DNA of 64,000 nucleotides from Lysinibacillus pakistanensis (GTDB lineage: Bacteria > Bacillota > Bacilli > Bacillales_A > Planococcaceae), in NCBI RefSeq assembly GCF_030123245.1, contig NZ_CP126101.1, positions 4,090,501 to 4,154,500 on the forward strand, given 5' to 3'. A program made the position numbers and the translations under genes. This document shows positions 27,875-37,436 of the stretch, piece by piece; positions within the stretch are counted from its first letter, which is position 1, and each line of letters opens with the position of its first letter. The notes beneath the pieces are model-generated. The model had not been told where the DNA came from and did not search any database. It saw only the letters and a program-made list of their open reading frames with translations.

Positions 27875-28939
27875 TTAGATACCTTCGCCAGAATCGTATA
27901 TGGAGCTTTCCTCTTCTCGCATAGTCCGCATTAAGCTGATGACACCTAGCGTTCCAACTATAATGCTACCAATTAATACGATGGCGTAAAAATCTTTTTC
28001 CAAGAATAGCTGCACTAAAAAATAAGAAATGGCTAAAGAAAATATTGGGGATACAATCCAAATTCGGACGATTTTCCTAACAATTTGCTTATGCAAAATC
28101 CTTCTTCCGTTTTTTGCCATCCCTATTCCAATAATAGAGGATGAAGTTACTTGTGTTAATGGTACTGGAAGCCCAAAAATAGAGCTAATACCAACAAGTA
28201 ATGCTCCTGTGCTAGAAATTAAAATACCTTCTGTTTTCTCGAAACGTACAATCTTCTTCCCATTTGTTTCGAGTACTCGTTTTCCAAGCAGAATGGCACC
28301 AAGTGCTACAAATGCCCCACCAAGCCAGATTCCACTCGTCACACTTATCATTCCTGCGCCAACAAGTGGTCCTACTGCATTCGCTACATTATTCATCCCA
28401 GCGGAAAATGCTTCAAAAAATCCAGCTAACACAAGGAGAATCGTTAATATCGGTCGATCCTTTAGCAAGCCCTTGATACGTAATTTATACAGCCATTTCC
28501 CAAAGACTAATGCCATGACAAATGCAATAATCGGAACAATCACCCAAAATGACATGATGACAAACAATGATTTAACATATAGCACCTTATAAGCTATCCC
28601 TACACCTACGACAGCTCCTACCGTTACTTCACTTGTTGATAATGGGATACCTAACAGATTAGCCAGAAAGAGCGAGCTTGTTGCAGAAATCAAAATAATA
28701 ACAACAATCTTTACAGTGATGTACTCTTGTGGCATGATGCCAGCGCTAATTGTTTTTACTACCTCTCCACCACCAAGAACCGCTCCGCTTAAAACACCTA
28801 TTGCACAAATTAGCAAGGCCTGCCAAGCTTTAGGGATGGCCCCTGCACCGTAAGCGACTCCCATAGAAGCCGCTGCTCCACTAGCACCTATATTTAATGC
28901 AAAAAATAGACTAATTGCTATTGCAACATATTCTAGCAT
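27875..28939 (-). CDS. cysP: PiT-family sulfate permease
   Basis: A 354-residue polytopic membrane protein of the inorganic phosphate transporter (PiT) family. Duplicated family signatures are GASGAAASMGVAYGAGAIP near the N-terminus and GMNNVANAVGPLVGAG in the middle. In Bacillus the gene in this position (cysH-cysP-sat-cysC) is the sulfate permease CysP, so sulfate is the probable substrate. It is co-directional with cysH (12 bp apart). A separate sulfate ABC transporter is encoded nearby, giving two uptake routes. Confidence 0.85.
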   Translation of the reverse strand: MLEYVAIAISLFFALNIGASGAAASMGVAYGAGAIPKAWQALLICAIGVLSGAVLGGGEVVKTISAGIMPQEYITVKIVVIILISATSSLFLANLLGIPLSTSEVTVGAVVGVGIAYKVLYVKSLFVIMSFWVIVPIIAFVMALVFGKWLYKLRIKGLLKDRPILTILLVLAGFFEAFSAGMNNVANAVGPLVGAGMISVTSGIWLGGAFVALGAILLGKRVLETNGKKIVRFEKTEGILISSTGALLVGISSIFGLPVPLTQVTSSSIIGIGMAKNGRRILHKQIVRKIVRIWIVSPIFSLAISYFLVQLFLEKDFYAIVLIGSIIVGTLGVISLMRTMREEESSIYDSGEGI

Positions 28940-28951
28940 GGCAAAGCTCCT

Positions 28952-29653
28952 TTATTCATGTAACCCACACTCAGTTTTACCAGATCCTTGCCATCTACCT
29001 GAACGTAAATCATCCATCGTAAAGGCTGGCTTTGTGCAATGCTCGCAGCCTATGCTCGGATAACCTGTGTCATGCAAAGGATTGTAAGGCAAATTATGCT
29101 TGGAGACATATCTCCAAACTTCCTTCCATGTCCAATGAATGAGTGGACAAATTTTAATTAACTTAAATTTATCATCACGATTGATAAAGTTTGTATTTTG
29201 ACGGGTTGGCGATTGTTCACGACGCAAGCCTGAAATCCAAGCTTTTGCACCTGCTAATGATTGATGTAATGGTGTAATCTTTCTTATATCACAGCATTTA
29301 TTTGGATTTGACTTCCATAGTTCATCACCATATTGAGCTGCTTGTTGTGCTAACGTAAGCGAAGGCTTTTGCATAATAATGTTTAACTGTGGATATTTTT
29401 CTTTCACCCGCTCAATAGTTTCATAGGTTTCTTTAAAATGAACATCTGTATCTAAAAAAATAATAGTAGCATCAGGCTTCACCTTTGAAATTAAATCGAT
29501 TAAGACGATTCCCTCAATTCCAAAGCTACAAGCATAAACAATCTCCTCTCCATACTCCGCAAAACTCCAGTGTAAAACCTCCAGCGCAGCCTTATAGGTT
29601 TCATCGATCTTAAAATCCAGTATTGGCTCATGCCAAGTTGCAAATGTTAACAT
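28952..29653 (-). CDS. cysH: phosphoadenylyl/adenylyl-sulfate reductase
   Basis: A 233-residue thioredoxin-dependent PAPS/APS reductase that releases sulfite. The PP-loop region is [16 protein letters not shown]. Four cysteines form the Fe-S type pattern: CC in [14 protein letters not shown] in GCEHCTKP, and the catalytic C-terminal TECGLHE. Presence of the CC...CxxC set indicates an iron-sulfur enzyme, as in Bacillus CysH. It is the first gene of the leftward sulfate operon, preceded by an RNA leader with a terminator, and divergent from the sulfate ABC transporter operon. Confidence 0.94.
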   Translation of the reverse strand: MLTFATWHEPILDFKIDETYKAALEVLHWSFAEYGEEIVYACSFGIEGIVLIDLISKVKPDATIIFLDTDVHFKETYETIERVKEKYPQLNIIMQKPSLTLAQQAAQYGDELWKSNPNKCCDIRKITPLHQSLAGAKAWISGLRREQSPTRQNTNFINRDDKFKLIKICPLIHWTWKEVWRYVSKHNLPYNPLHDTGYPSIGCEHCTKPAFTMDDLRSGRWQGSGKTECGLHE

Positions 29654-29654
29654 G

Positions 29655-29804
29655 TTATCCCCCTTATAACGAAAAAAGACGCTCTAACAAAAGACATAGT
29701 TATAACATGCCTTATTGCTAAAACGCCTCTAGTTTGACTAGCCAGCTCTTATCTGATGATTGTTTACTAGTATTTGCTACCTTGTTCACAATCATTCTTC
29801 TTAT
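29655..29804 (-). ncRNA. cysH leader with terminator and conserved element
   Basis: On the minus strand a TTGACT-N16-TATATA promoter (29839-29812) would start RNA near 29804, leaving a leader of about 150 nt before cysH. It contains a helix between ATGATTGT and ACAATCAT, then the element at 29747-29725 with a CTAG-loop-CTAG stem, whose 3' part (AGAGGCG) can instead pair through a G-U-rich stem with the AGAGCGUC segment before a run of six U (29672-29731). The same element occurs in the cobA leader. I infer transcription attenuation; the ligand is unknown. Confidence 0.55.
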
Positions 29805-29827
29805 TACCAAATATATACTAAATTACA

Positions 29828-29844
29828 CCTAGTAGTCAACTAGG
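29828..29844. promoter_or_regulatory. palindrome overlapping the cysH -35 box
   Basis: CCTAGTAGTCAACTAGG has 6-bp inverted arms around AGTCA and covers the TTGACT hexamer of the cysH promoter. The 13-mer GTTGACTACTAGG inside it recurs with one change at the divergent sulfate transporter promoter (29973-29985). Probable binding site of a sulfur regulator (CymR- or CysL-like); the protein is not identified. Confidence 0.45.
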
Positions 29845-29972
29845 CTTTTTTAAAATTTAAATTATCTTTTTCAACTTTGTTTAACATGTGGTGTATGTAT
29901 CTGTTCCCCTTCTTTCTTTCTGTGTAAGGTCGAACTACCTCTTTTGATTTTTTCAAAAAAATTTAATTCCTT

Positions 29973-29985
29973 GTTGACTAATAGG
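29973..29985 (+). promoter_or_regulatory. GTTGACTAATAGG motif at the sulfate ABC transporter promoter
   Basis: It differs by one base from GTTGACTACTAGG at the cysH promoter and again includes a TTGACT hexamer in the orientation of transcription. A weak -10 (TAATGT, 29997-30002) lies 17 bp downstream, suggesting an activator-assisted promoter. Confidence 0.4.
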
Positions 29986-30053
29986 AAATATATGTTTAAT
30001 GTATAACTAAGATTTGAACCAAACCAATAAAATGCTGATCAGAGGAGCTGAAG

Positions 30054-30113
30054 GCCATCTACTTAGGACGAAATATTTTCGTTCTAAGAGATGGCTTTTA
30101 GTGTTTTTTAGAT
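30054..30113 (+). terminator. leader terminator hairpin upstream of sbp
   Basis: GCCATCT, TTAG and ACGAA (30054-30072) pair with TTCGT, CTAA and AGATGGC (30078-30095), followed by TTTTAGTGTTTTTT. It stands between the predicted promoter and the sulfate-binding protein gene, so it should act as an attenuator rather than as the end of an upstream unit. GATCAGAGGAGCTGAAGG precedes it. Confidence 0.65.
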
Positions 30114-30131
30114 CAAAAAGGAGCGATTTTA

Positions 30132-31184
30132 GTGAAAAAGAGAAAAAATTTTTTCCAACCATTGGCACTTATATCCGTGCTGACATTGACCTTAACAGGC
30201 TGTGGGACTAAATCATCTGATAGTGATACAGGTGCTTCAGATACAAAAAAATCTGTGGAATTATTTAATGTGTCCTATGACCCTACACGAGAGCTATACG
30301 ATGCATTCAATCAGGATTTTATAAAGAAGTGGAAGGATGAAACAGGTCAAGAGGTGATTATCAAGCAATCTCATGGCGGCTCTGGAAAGCAGGGAAGAGC
30401 TGTTATTGATGGGCTGGATGCTGATGTTGTTACCTTAGCCTTGGCCTACGATATTGATGAGATTGCACAGGCTCGGGATTTATTAAACAAAGATTGGCAA
30501 ACTGAATTTGAAAATAATTCTACACCTTATACATCTACCATTGTCTTTTTAGTACGCAAGGGCAATCCAAAGGGCATTAAGGACTGGGATGACTTAATTA
30601 AGAAAGATGTTTCCGTTATTACGCCAAATCCAAAAACATCTGGTGGTGCCCGTTGGAACTATTTAGCTGCTTGGGCGTATGCAGGGAAATTATATAACAA
30701 CGATGAAACAAAAATAAAAGAATTTATGAATGCTTTATATAGCAATGTGGAGGTACTTGATTCAGGTGCTCGTGGCGCAACAACAACCTTTGTTGAGCGT
30801 GAAATTGGAGATGTCCTAATTGCTTGGGAAAATGAAGCCTATTTATCACTCAATGAATTAGGAGATGATGAATTTGAGATTGTCACACCTTCTTTAAGTA
30901 TTTTAGCTGAGCCTCCTGTTGCAATTGTTGACAAGATTGTTGATAAAAAAGGGACACGTGAAGTAGCCGAAGCATATCTAAAGCATTTGTATAGTGATGC
31001 TGGGCAAGAAATTGCTGCAAAAAACTACTATCGACCAAGGAATGAAGAAATTCTAGCAAAATATCAAAACCAGTTTCCACAACTTGAGCTCGTTTCCATC
31101 GATGATTTCGGAGGCTGGGCTGAAGCACAAGCAAAACATTTTAAAGATGAAGGTACATTTGACGAAATTTATGTACCTCAATAA
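30132..31184 (+). CDS. sbp: sulfate-binding lipoprotein of ABC transporter
   Basis: A 350-residue periplasmic-type solute-binding protein, family of Sbp/CysP of enterobacteria. A lipoprotein signal ends at TLTLTGCG, so the protein is anchored outside the membrane through Cys24 or thereabouts. Sulfate-binding family features include [15 protein letters not shown] near the N-terminus, [35 protein letters not shown] and ENEAYLS. The start is GTG with AAAAAGGAG upstream. It is the first gene of sbp-cysT-cysW-cysA. Confidence 0.93.
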   Translation: MKKRKNFFQPLALISVLTLTLTGCGTKSSDSDTGASDTKKSVELFNVSYDPTRELYDAFNQDFIKKWKDETGQEVIIKQSHGGSGKQGRAVIDGLDADVVTLALAYDIDEIAQARDLLNKDWQTEFENNSTPYTSTIVFLVRKGNPKGIKDWDDLIKKDVSVITPNPKTSGGARWNYLAAWAYAGKLYNNDETKIKEFMNALYSNVEVLDSGARGATTTFVEREIGDVLIAWENEAYLSLNELGDDEFEIVTPSLSILAEPPVAIVDKIVDKKGTREVAEAYLKHLYSDAGQEIAAKNYYRPRNEEILAKYQNQFPQLELVSIDDFGGWAEAQAKHFKDEGTFDEIYVPQ

Positions 31185-31195
31185 GGAGGCCTGTT

Positions 31196-32026
31196 ATGAC
31201 TAGTTTAACGGTTAATAAAAAGCGTCGCATCATTCCGGGCTTCCATCTTTCACTTGGTTACACCATGCTCTATGTTAGCTTGCTAGTTTTATTGCCGCTT
31301 TCTACGATTCTTATTCATACACTATCCTTAAGCTGGGCAGAGTTTGTTGATATTGTGACTGCTCCTCGAGCTGTTGCTTCTTATAAAGTAAGCTTCAGCA
31401 CTGCGCTCGCTGCTGGTTTACTGAATGTTGTTTTTGGCACCATTATTGCTTGGGTGCTTGTGCGCTACCAATTTCCCTTTAAACGCATTATTGACGGACT
31501 TGTTGATTTACCGTTCGCTTTACCAACTGCTGTAGCAGGAATAGCCTTAACATCACTTTATGCACCCAATGGCTGGATTGGTCAATTTTTCAATTTCAAA
31601 ATTGCTTTTACACCGCTTGGTATTATCATCGCCCTAACATTTATTGGGCTACCATTTGTCGTGCGTACAGTCCAACCTGTTTTGCAGAATATTAGTGCGG
31701 AGGTTGAGGAGGCCTCTGCAAGTCTTGGTGCAACACGCTTACAAACCTTTGGAAAAGTCATTTTACCCGAGCTTGCTCCTGCCATTTTGACAGGCTTTTC
31801 ACTAGCTTTTGCCCGAGCGCTAGGAGAGTATGGTTCGGTTGTTTTTATCGCTGGAAATATGCCGATGAAAACTGAAATTACACCGTTAATTATTATGACA
31901 AAGCTAGAACAATATGATTACGCTGGTGCTACAGCCATAGCATTAGTCATGCTCATTACATCGTTCATTCTCTTATTTAGCATAAATATCATACAATGGC
32001 TAGCAAATCGTCGCTTTGTACAGTAG
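31196..32026 (+). CDS. cysT: sulfate ABC transporter permease CysT
   Basis: A 276-residue inner permease with six helices and the EAA loop EEASASLGATRLQTFGKVILPELAPAIL that contacts the ATPase. It forms the translocation pore with CysW. It starts 11 bp after sbp, with AAGGAGG upstream of the ATG. Confidence 0.94.
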   Translation: MTSLTVNKKRRIIPGFHLSLGYTMLYVSLLVLLPLSTILIHTLSLSWAEFVDIVTAPRAVASYKVSFSTALAAGLLNVVFGTIIAWVLVRYQFPFKRIIDGLVDLPFALPTAVAGIALTSLYAPNGWIGQFFNFKIAFTPLGIIIALTFIGLPFVVRTVQPVLQNISAEVEEASASLGATRLQTFGKVILPELAPAILTGFSLAFARALGEYGSVVFIAGNMPMKTEITPLIIMTKLEQYDYAGATAIALVMLITSFILLFSINIIQWLANRRFVQ

Positions 32027-32035
32027 GAGGTATAT

Positions 32036-32911
32036 ATGGAACAATCTACAGTTATTCAGCAAGCTGCTCCTGAAAAAAATAAAGCCATAGCGAGGTCTTC
32101 AGCCTTACAAGAACCCCACTTCGTACGATATACGTTGACATTTTTTGCACTAGCTTTTTTAGGGTTTTTTATTGTTTTGCCACTAGTATCTATTTTCATT
32201 AGTGCCTTTCAAAAAGGCATAGACGTGTATATGGCAGCTATCACACACCCAGATGCATTAGCAGCCATCAAATTAACTTTAACCGTTGTAGTGATTGCCG
32301 TCCCATTAAACGCAATTTTTGGTATTATGGCTGCCTGGACATTAACGAAATTTAATTTCAAAGGGAAAAATTTATTACTAACAATTGTCGACCTCCCTTT
32401 TGCTGTATCCCCTGTTATCGCGGGCTTGATATTTATCTTGTTATTTGGTTCACAGGGTCTATTTGGTGAATGGCTCTTTGAAAATGATATTAAGATTGTT
32501 TTTGCGCTTCCTGGGATTGTGCTTGCTACCATTTTTGTTACGTTGCCCTTTGTCGCAAGGGAACTCATTCCTCTTATGCAGACACAGGGAACCTCTGAGG
32601 AGGAGGCTTCTATTTCACTTGGCGCAGGTGGCTTTAAAACATTTTGGCATGTGACATTACCAAATATCAAATGGGGCTTATTATACGGGCTTATTTTATG
32701 TAATGCTCGAGCAATCGGTGAGTTTGGTGCAGTTTCTGTTGTTTCAGGTCATATACGAGGGATGACGAATACAATGCCGCTTCATATTGAAATTTTATAT
32801 AATGAGTACCAATTTGCGGCAGCCTTTGCCGTTGCTTCACTAATGAGCGTCATTGCCATCATTACACTAATCGTGAAAGATATTATTGCTTGGAAATCGA
32901 AATCTGTTTAA
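32036..32911 (+). CDS. cysW: sulfate ABC transporter permease CysW
   Basis: A 291-residue second permease with six helices and the EAA loop [27 protein letters not shown]. The N-terminus carries a 40-residue polar extension before the first helix. It is encoded 9 bp after cysT, with AGGAGG before the ATG. Confidence 0.94.
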   Translation: MEQSTVIQQAAPEKNKAIARSSALQEPHFVRYTLTFFALAFLGFFIVLPLVSIFISAFQKGIDVYMAAITHPDALAAIKLTLTVVVIAVPLNAIFGIMAAWTLTKFNFKGKNLLLTIVDLPFAVSPVIAGLIFILLFGSQGLFGEWLFENDIKIVFALPGIVLATIFVTLPFVARELIPLMQTQGTSEEEASISLGAGGFKTFWHVTLPNIKWGLLYGLILCNARAIGEFGAVSVVSGHIRGMTNTMPLHIEILYNEYQFAAAFAVASLMSVIAIITLIVKDIIAWKSKSV

Positions 32912-32927
32912 AGGAGGCACTGCCGTT

Positions 32928-33998
32928 ATGAGCATTCAAATAAAAAACGTTTCAAAAAAGTTTGGTTCCTTTCAAGCTTTACAGGATATTTCCCTCCATA
33001 TTCAATCCGGTGAACTCGTTGCCCTTCTTGGTCCATCTGGTTCAGGGAAAACTTCTTTACTACGTGTAATTGCTGGTCTGGAGACCTCCGATGTTGGGGA
33101 AATTTTATTTGACGATCAAGCAATTACAGACCGTCAGCCTAAGGAACGAAATGTAGGCTTTGTGTTCCAGCATTATGCCCTTTTTCGACATATGACCGTA
33201 TTTGATAATGTTGCCTATGGTCTTAAAGTACGTCCTCGTAAAACAAGGCCCTCAAAATCAGAAATTAAAGAAAAAGTGATGGAGCTATTACGCCTTGTTA
33301 AACTGGAAAATTTCGCTGAGCGTTTACCCACACAGCTTTCAGGTGGACAACGTCAGCGTGTGGCACTGGCTAGAGCACTTGCTGTGGAGCCAAAAGTACT
33401 TTTATTAGATGAACCCTTTGGTGCACTAGATGCTAAAGTAAGAAAAGAGTTACGTAGATGGTTACGAAAACTTCATGATGATTTCCACATTACAAGTATA
33501 TTTGTCACACATGATCAAGAGGAGGCGCTAGATGTAGCAGATCGTATTGTTGTGATGAACAATGGCCAAATTGAGCAAATTGGTAGTCCAGATGAGGTTT
33601 ATACAAACCCTAAAAGCCCATTTGTTTATGATTTTTTAGGCAATGTAAATATTTTTAAAGGACGCTTACATAATGGTAAATTAACACATGGTGAATTTGC
33701 TATTGATGTACCGGACTCACATGCACACACCCAGGATGATGCTATTGGCTACGTTCGCCCACATGATATTCAAATTGAAAAAACGGCTGTTACAGGTACA
33801 GTTCCTGTCAAAATAAGTCACATTCATTTGCTTGGCCCAATTGTACAAATTGAGTTACGGCGTGAGGATATTGGTGAATTTTTAGAGGCCGAGTTATCAA
33901 AAGAACAATATCATCTTCTTCAACTGAAAGTGGGCGACCAAGTATTTGTAAAGCCGAAACAATTAAAGGTGTTTATTCCTGAGGAATACTCCATTTAA
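32928..33998 (+). CDS. cysA: sulfate ABC transporter ATP-binding protein CysA
   Basis: A 356-residue ATPase starting at ATG 32928 (AAGGAGG upstream; a longer upstream frame would overlap cysW and lacks a site). Walker A is [11 protein letters not shown], the signature [15 protein letters not shown], Walker [13 protein letters not shown], and the switch histidine in [11 protein letters not shown]-terminal TOBE-like domain follows ([22 protein letters not shown]). It powers sulfate/thiosulfate import with CysT and CysW. Confidence 0.95.
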   Translation: MSIQIKNVSKKFGSFQALQDISLHIQSGELVALLGPSGSGKTSLLRVIAGLETSDVGEILFDDQAITDRQPKERNVGFVFQHYALFRHMTVFDNVAYGLKVRPRKTRPSKSEIKEKVMELLRLVKLENFAERLPTQLSGGQRQRVALARALAVEPKVLLLDEPFGALDAKVRKELRRWLRKLHDDFHITSIFVTHDQEEALDVADRIVVMNNGQIEQIGSPDEVYTNPKSPFVYDFLGNVNIFKGRLHNGKLTHGEFAIDVPDSHAHTQDDAIGYVRPHDIQIEKTAVTGTVPVKISHIHLLGPIVQIELRREDIGEFLEAELSKEQYHLLQLKVGDQVFVKPKQLKVFIPEEYSI

Positions 33999-34638
33999 TG
34001 AATTGTCATATTAAGCGCAACACCTCTAAAATAAAAGAGCCCATAACGACCTCGTGTAACATGTTAGTTACCACACAAACATCGGAGGAGGAATCATTAT
34101 GGGTTTTCCCCATCACTTTATTATCAATTGACATGACCCTCCAACATGGCATTTGTCATGAAGTATGAAAGGCTATTGAATCCTTTCCAATATGCTTTAA
34201 GTAAGAATAAAACGATGAAAGTTTATTCTGTTAATGCTCAATCATCCAAATTAAAAATGTATCGTAATTACATTTTTTTCATAATCGAACCAAATGTTTG
34301 TAACTAGCATAGTAAGATAAACAGTCACTTCGCTCCCTTTGCACTTTAAAGTATGTCCATGTATTGCCGAAAAATCTCATCTAATTGAAAAGTAGAAACA
34401 CAAGTGAAGTTTATGCCTATCTAGGGAATTAATCTAGGAATTGTTATATCAATTCATGGAGAACTAATAATAAAACGGGTGAATCTTTTTTTCTATCAAA
34501 GTTCAGGAAAGATACCTATATTCAGGTTATAACAAGAAAAAAGCTCCTTTCTTTCGCTACCAGCGGAAAAATAAGGAACTCTTGTCGTATCAAGTATCAG
34601 CTTGTAAAAGTGAACACCTCAAGTAGGACTTCACACAT
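33999..34638. other. gene-poor stretch between cysA and the IstB remnant
   Basis: No ORF of convincing length. A ten-codon ORF beginning MGFPHH at 34099 follows a very strong GGAGGAGG site and then stops, which may be the stub of a broken gene. A paired AAGCTCCTT/AAGGAACT element lies around 34541-34583. The rest is AT-rich and scattered with stops, consistent with decayed sequence at the edge of an acquired segment. Confidence 0.5.
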
Positions 34639-34905
34639 GATGTAGCAGCAAACTACCAGTAACTTCTGAAATCACTAGAGTAGCTACTTTATTTAGTTAA
34701 GCTCACAAACTTTAAATTCGATTCTTAGCCTTTGATAAATCCTTAGCAGATTCGAGGCTTTACGACATTACGCTTTATTGATAACAATGAAAATATCTTT
34801 TTTTAGGTTCTAATAGTGTTGGAAAAATACACTTGGCTTCTGCAATCAGAATAACAGCTACAAAGAAATATGCAAATTTCTATTGCTCTTTTAGTCTCGT
34901 TCAAA
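34639..34905 (+). pseudogene. IS21-family IstB remnant
   Basis: Read in one frame with stops: AANYQ*LLKSLE*LLYL, then KLTNFKFDS*PLINP*QIRGF, TTLRFIDNNENIFF, and after a one-base frameshift in a run of seven T, LGSNSVGKIHLASAI. This follows the IstB helper ATPase order (NYQxLLxxLE, FDFSFQPSI, LATLRFIEXXENVIFLG, then PGVGKTHLAIAL), including a degenerate Walker A. It has several in-frame stops, a frameshift and an apparent internal deletion, and the C-terminal half is missing. It ends right at the 3' end of the leftward FtsX-like gene, which marks an old insertion at the border of the lasso cluster. Confidence 0.75.
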
Positions 34906-34907
34906 TT

Positions 34908-37436
34908 CTAACGAATACCTTCTAATACATTTCTTTTTATAACCCAAATAGCTGGGAAAAGCACTGCAATAACTCCTACGATTGGAGAACTAATTATCAA
35001 TCCTAGCAATAGATTTGGTGTGATAATAATAGTCTCAGCATTCATGCCTAATAATAGGTTATAAGCTGAAAGAGTTGATAGAATCACTGAAAGTACACCA
35101 ACAGAGCCTGTCAAAAGTGCCCCCTCTAATACTAAAAGAGAGAATAGCCTTCCTTTTGTATAACCAAGCACACGTAGCATACTTAATTCTTGTATTCTTT
35201 CCTTAATACTGCTAGCTGTGCTGTTCATTAGACCTATAATGGTAAATATAATGATTAGCCCAACTGCTAAATATAAAATAAAAAAACGCTGTAAGAATTG
35301 TTCTTCTAATTCATTCAGTTCTTCTGCCCTATTATATAGAATTGTATTGGTATACTGTGGTTCTTGGATAAGTGATTGTATCTCTTCTATTGTTTCTGCT
35401 TGATCCGTTTCTGACTCTATATTCATTTCTACACTATAAAGTGTATTAACATCAAACATATCACCCATTATTTTTTTAGAAGTAAATATTTTGTATTCAT
35501 CACTAATATGTTTTGAATTAGTTATAATACCTTCCACAATAAAATCTCTCTTATCATCTCCATCTATATTTCCAAAGTTTTCACCCTCTATTACATCTCC
35601 TAATTGATACCCCAATTTCTTTGATGTATCCTCTGTTATCATTACTCCATTAGGACTTAAATCTTCTTCCAGACTTATTTCATCTTTAACCTTAACCTCG
35701 TTTCTATCCAAACTGTATTGTAAATTAATTCCGCTAATACTTATTAATATCTCATCTTGTACACCTTGTTTTAAAGGTAGATTTATTGTTTCGAATACTT
35801 TCTCATTTGTGTAGAAAAATGCCTCAATATTAGGCGTTTCATTAACAAGTTCATAAAAGGAAAAAGGGAAACCCTCTTCCACTTGGGACTTAATAGACAC
35901 TACTTTTAAGTCATTTGGATAAGTACTCATAATCGTATTAGTTGTGTACTCCTTAACAGTTGTTAAGACCACCATTCCTATAATAGTTATGATAATTCCT
36001 AAAGTAAAAATAACAGATATTTGTACATTTCTCCCCAATTGCCTCAGTAAATTTTTGGTAGCTAATAAGATTTCTGCTCTAACCTTTACCTTTCTATCTA
36101 AATAGCTTATTACTTTCTCAAATAAAACAAACATTAAAGGAATAGTAATAAATGATAATACTATAAATAAAACAGCATTAATAACATACATAATTCGTGA
36201 TTGCCAATACCACTGGTTACAAGCAAATATTATAGTTATTAATACAACATACAATGAACTAATTATGATATACCTTTTAGTAATATCTTGAGTGCTTTTC
36301 ACACCTCTATAAATAATAATTGGTGAAGACAAGCTTGCCATATATCCTGGAATGAGAGAAGATAAAAAGATAACTATAGTAAAAATTCCTAAACTAAGTA
36401 ATATATCTTGATACGGCAATACAATACCAGCATTTGGGACATTCATAAGCCCTAAGAAAAGATCAAGTGTGAAAAACGGGATGGAAATACCAAGAATAAT
36501 TCCTACTATTAAAGATACTAGGCCTAGAATCAATGTTTCAATTAGAACTAAAAACATAATGTGTTTTCTTCCAAAACCTAAAAGACGTAAAGTTGCAAGA
36601 TCCTTTTGTTTTTCCTGAATAGACATTCTCATCGTACTAATGAGGATTAATGCACTCACCAAGTAAATTGCAATATTGAGTCCCTGAACAAAAGGTCCCA
36701 ATCCTCCAATATTATTACGTTGGTTATCAACCTCTAATCGTTGATCGATAAAGAAATCTTGATTAAGCTTTTTCAATTGTTGAACAACATCAGCTTTCTT
36801 TTTAATGTCGTCTAACTTAACAATTAATGCCGTTGTTTTTCCTACATTCAAAGTGGCCTCCTGAAGCCAGTGAAAATCAAAAATAACCATATTGGATAAG
36901 CCTTCATCACCTTCGCTAAATCCGGATACTACCACTTTTTCTTTTCCATAGGGTGGAAAATTCATTTCTATAACTGAACCAATTTGCAAGTTCTTTAAGG
37001 TAGCATACGTGGGAGAAACTACAACTTCTCCTGCTTTCGGAAAATGTCCTTCTGCTATGGATACAAACGGATATTCATATGCCAGCTCGTCATTATTAAA
37101 ACCAACATAAATTGGTTCACCCCACATGTCGTACTCTTCTTCTTTATTTAAATATGGATAAAGAAATGGAGTTACTGTTTCTACTTCCTCCATATCCGTT
37201 ATCGTATTAAGTTCTTTATTAGTCAATGATTTATGACCATCTTGATAACCAACTACTAAGTCATAATCACCATGTATATCACTTATAGTTGTTTCATTTG
37301 ATTCTTGTAAACTACCAAGTAATATTTGTACAATTACGATAAGAGCAACGCCTAAAGAAATACCTAAAATTAAAAACGCATTTCTACCCTTATGACTTAA
37401 TAAAAAATTAATAGCTGCTTTAACTAATAAACTCAT
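34908..37436 (-). CDS. FtsX/MacB-type ABC transporter permease
   Basis: An 842-residue permease with eight to ten helices arranged as two FtsX modules around large extracytoplasmic domains, the layout of LolC/MacB/BceB-like exporters with a duplicated core. The N-terminus (ALIVIVQILLGSLQESNETTISDIHGDYDLVVG) is typical of this family. It overlaps the ATPase gene by 4 bp and is the last gene of the leftward lasso cluster. By analogy with RiPP clusters it may give self-protection or help release the product. It is not a classical lasso exporter; that role better fits the ABC half-transporter at 40248-41963. Confidence 0.85.
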   Translation of the reverse strand: MSLLVKAAINFLLSHKGRNAFLILGISLGVALIVIVQILLGSLQESNETTISDIHGDYDLVVGYQDGHKSLTNKELNTITDMEEVETVTPFLYPYLNKEEEYDMWGEPIYVGFNNDELAYEYPFVSIAEGHFPKAGEVVVSPTYATLKNLQIGSVIEMNFPPYGKEKVVVSGFSEGDEGLSNMVIFDFHWLQEATLNVGKTTALIVKLDDIKKKADVVQQLKKLNQDFFIDQRLEVDNQRNNIGGLGPFVQGLNIAIYLVSALILISTMRMSIQEKQKDLATLRLLGFGRKHIMFLVLIETLILGLVSLIVGIILGISIPFFTLDLFLGLMNVPNAGIVLPYQDILLSLGIFTIVIFLSSLIPGYMASLSSPIIIYRGVKSTQDITKRYIIISSLYVVLITIIFACNQWYWQSRIMYVINAVLFIVLSFITIPLMFVLFEKVISYLDRKVKVRAEILLATKNLLRQLGRNVQISVIFTLGIIITIIGMVVLTTVKEYTTNTIMSTYPNDLKVVSIKSQVEEGFPFSFYELVNETPNIEAFFYTNEKVFETINLPLKQGVQDEILISISGINLQYSLDRNEVKVKDEISLEEDLSPNGVMITEDTSKKLGYQLGDVIEGENFGNIDGDDKRDFIVEGIITNSKHISDEYKIFTSKKIMGDMFDVNTLYSVEMNIESETDQAETIEEIQSLIQEPQYTNTILYNRAEELNELEEQFLQRFFILYLAVGLIIIFTIIGLMNSTASSIKERIQELSMLRVLGYTKGRLFSLLVLEGALLTGSVGVLSVILSTLSAYNLLLGMNAETIIITPNLLLGLIISSPIVGVIAVLFPAIWVIKRNVLEGIR

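Noticed and set aside
28029..28592. 187-codon plus-strand ORF inside cysP
   Set aside because: Antisense shadow of a well-supported membrane protein gene; no ribosome site or family match.
29655..29804. S-box (SAM-I) or T-box riboswitch before cysH
   Set aside because: Neither the S-box core nor the T-box antiterminator sequence is found; the leader is short.
32209..32670. 153-codon minus-strand ORF opposite cysW
   Set aside because: Shadow of cysW with codon-mirrored composition and no initiation signals.
34099..34131. Ten-codon ORF MGFPHH... with strong ribosome site
   Set aside because: Too short to call a gene; noted as a possible stub within the gene-poor stretch.
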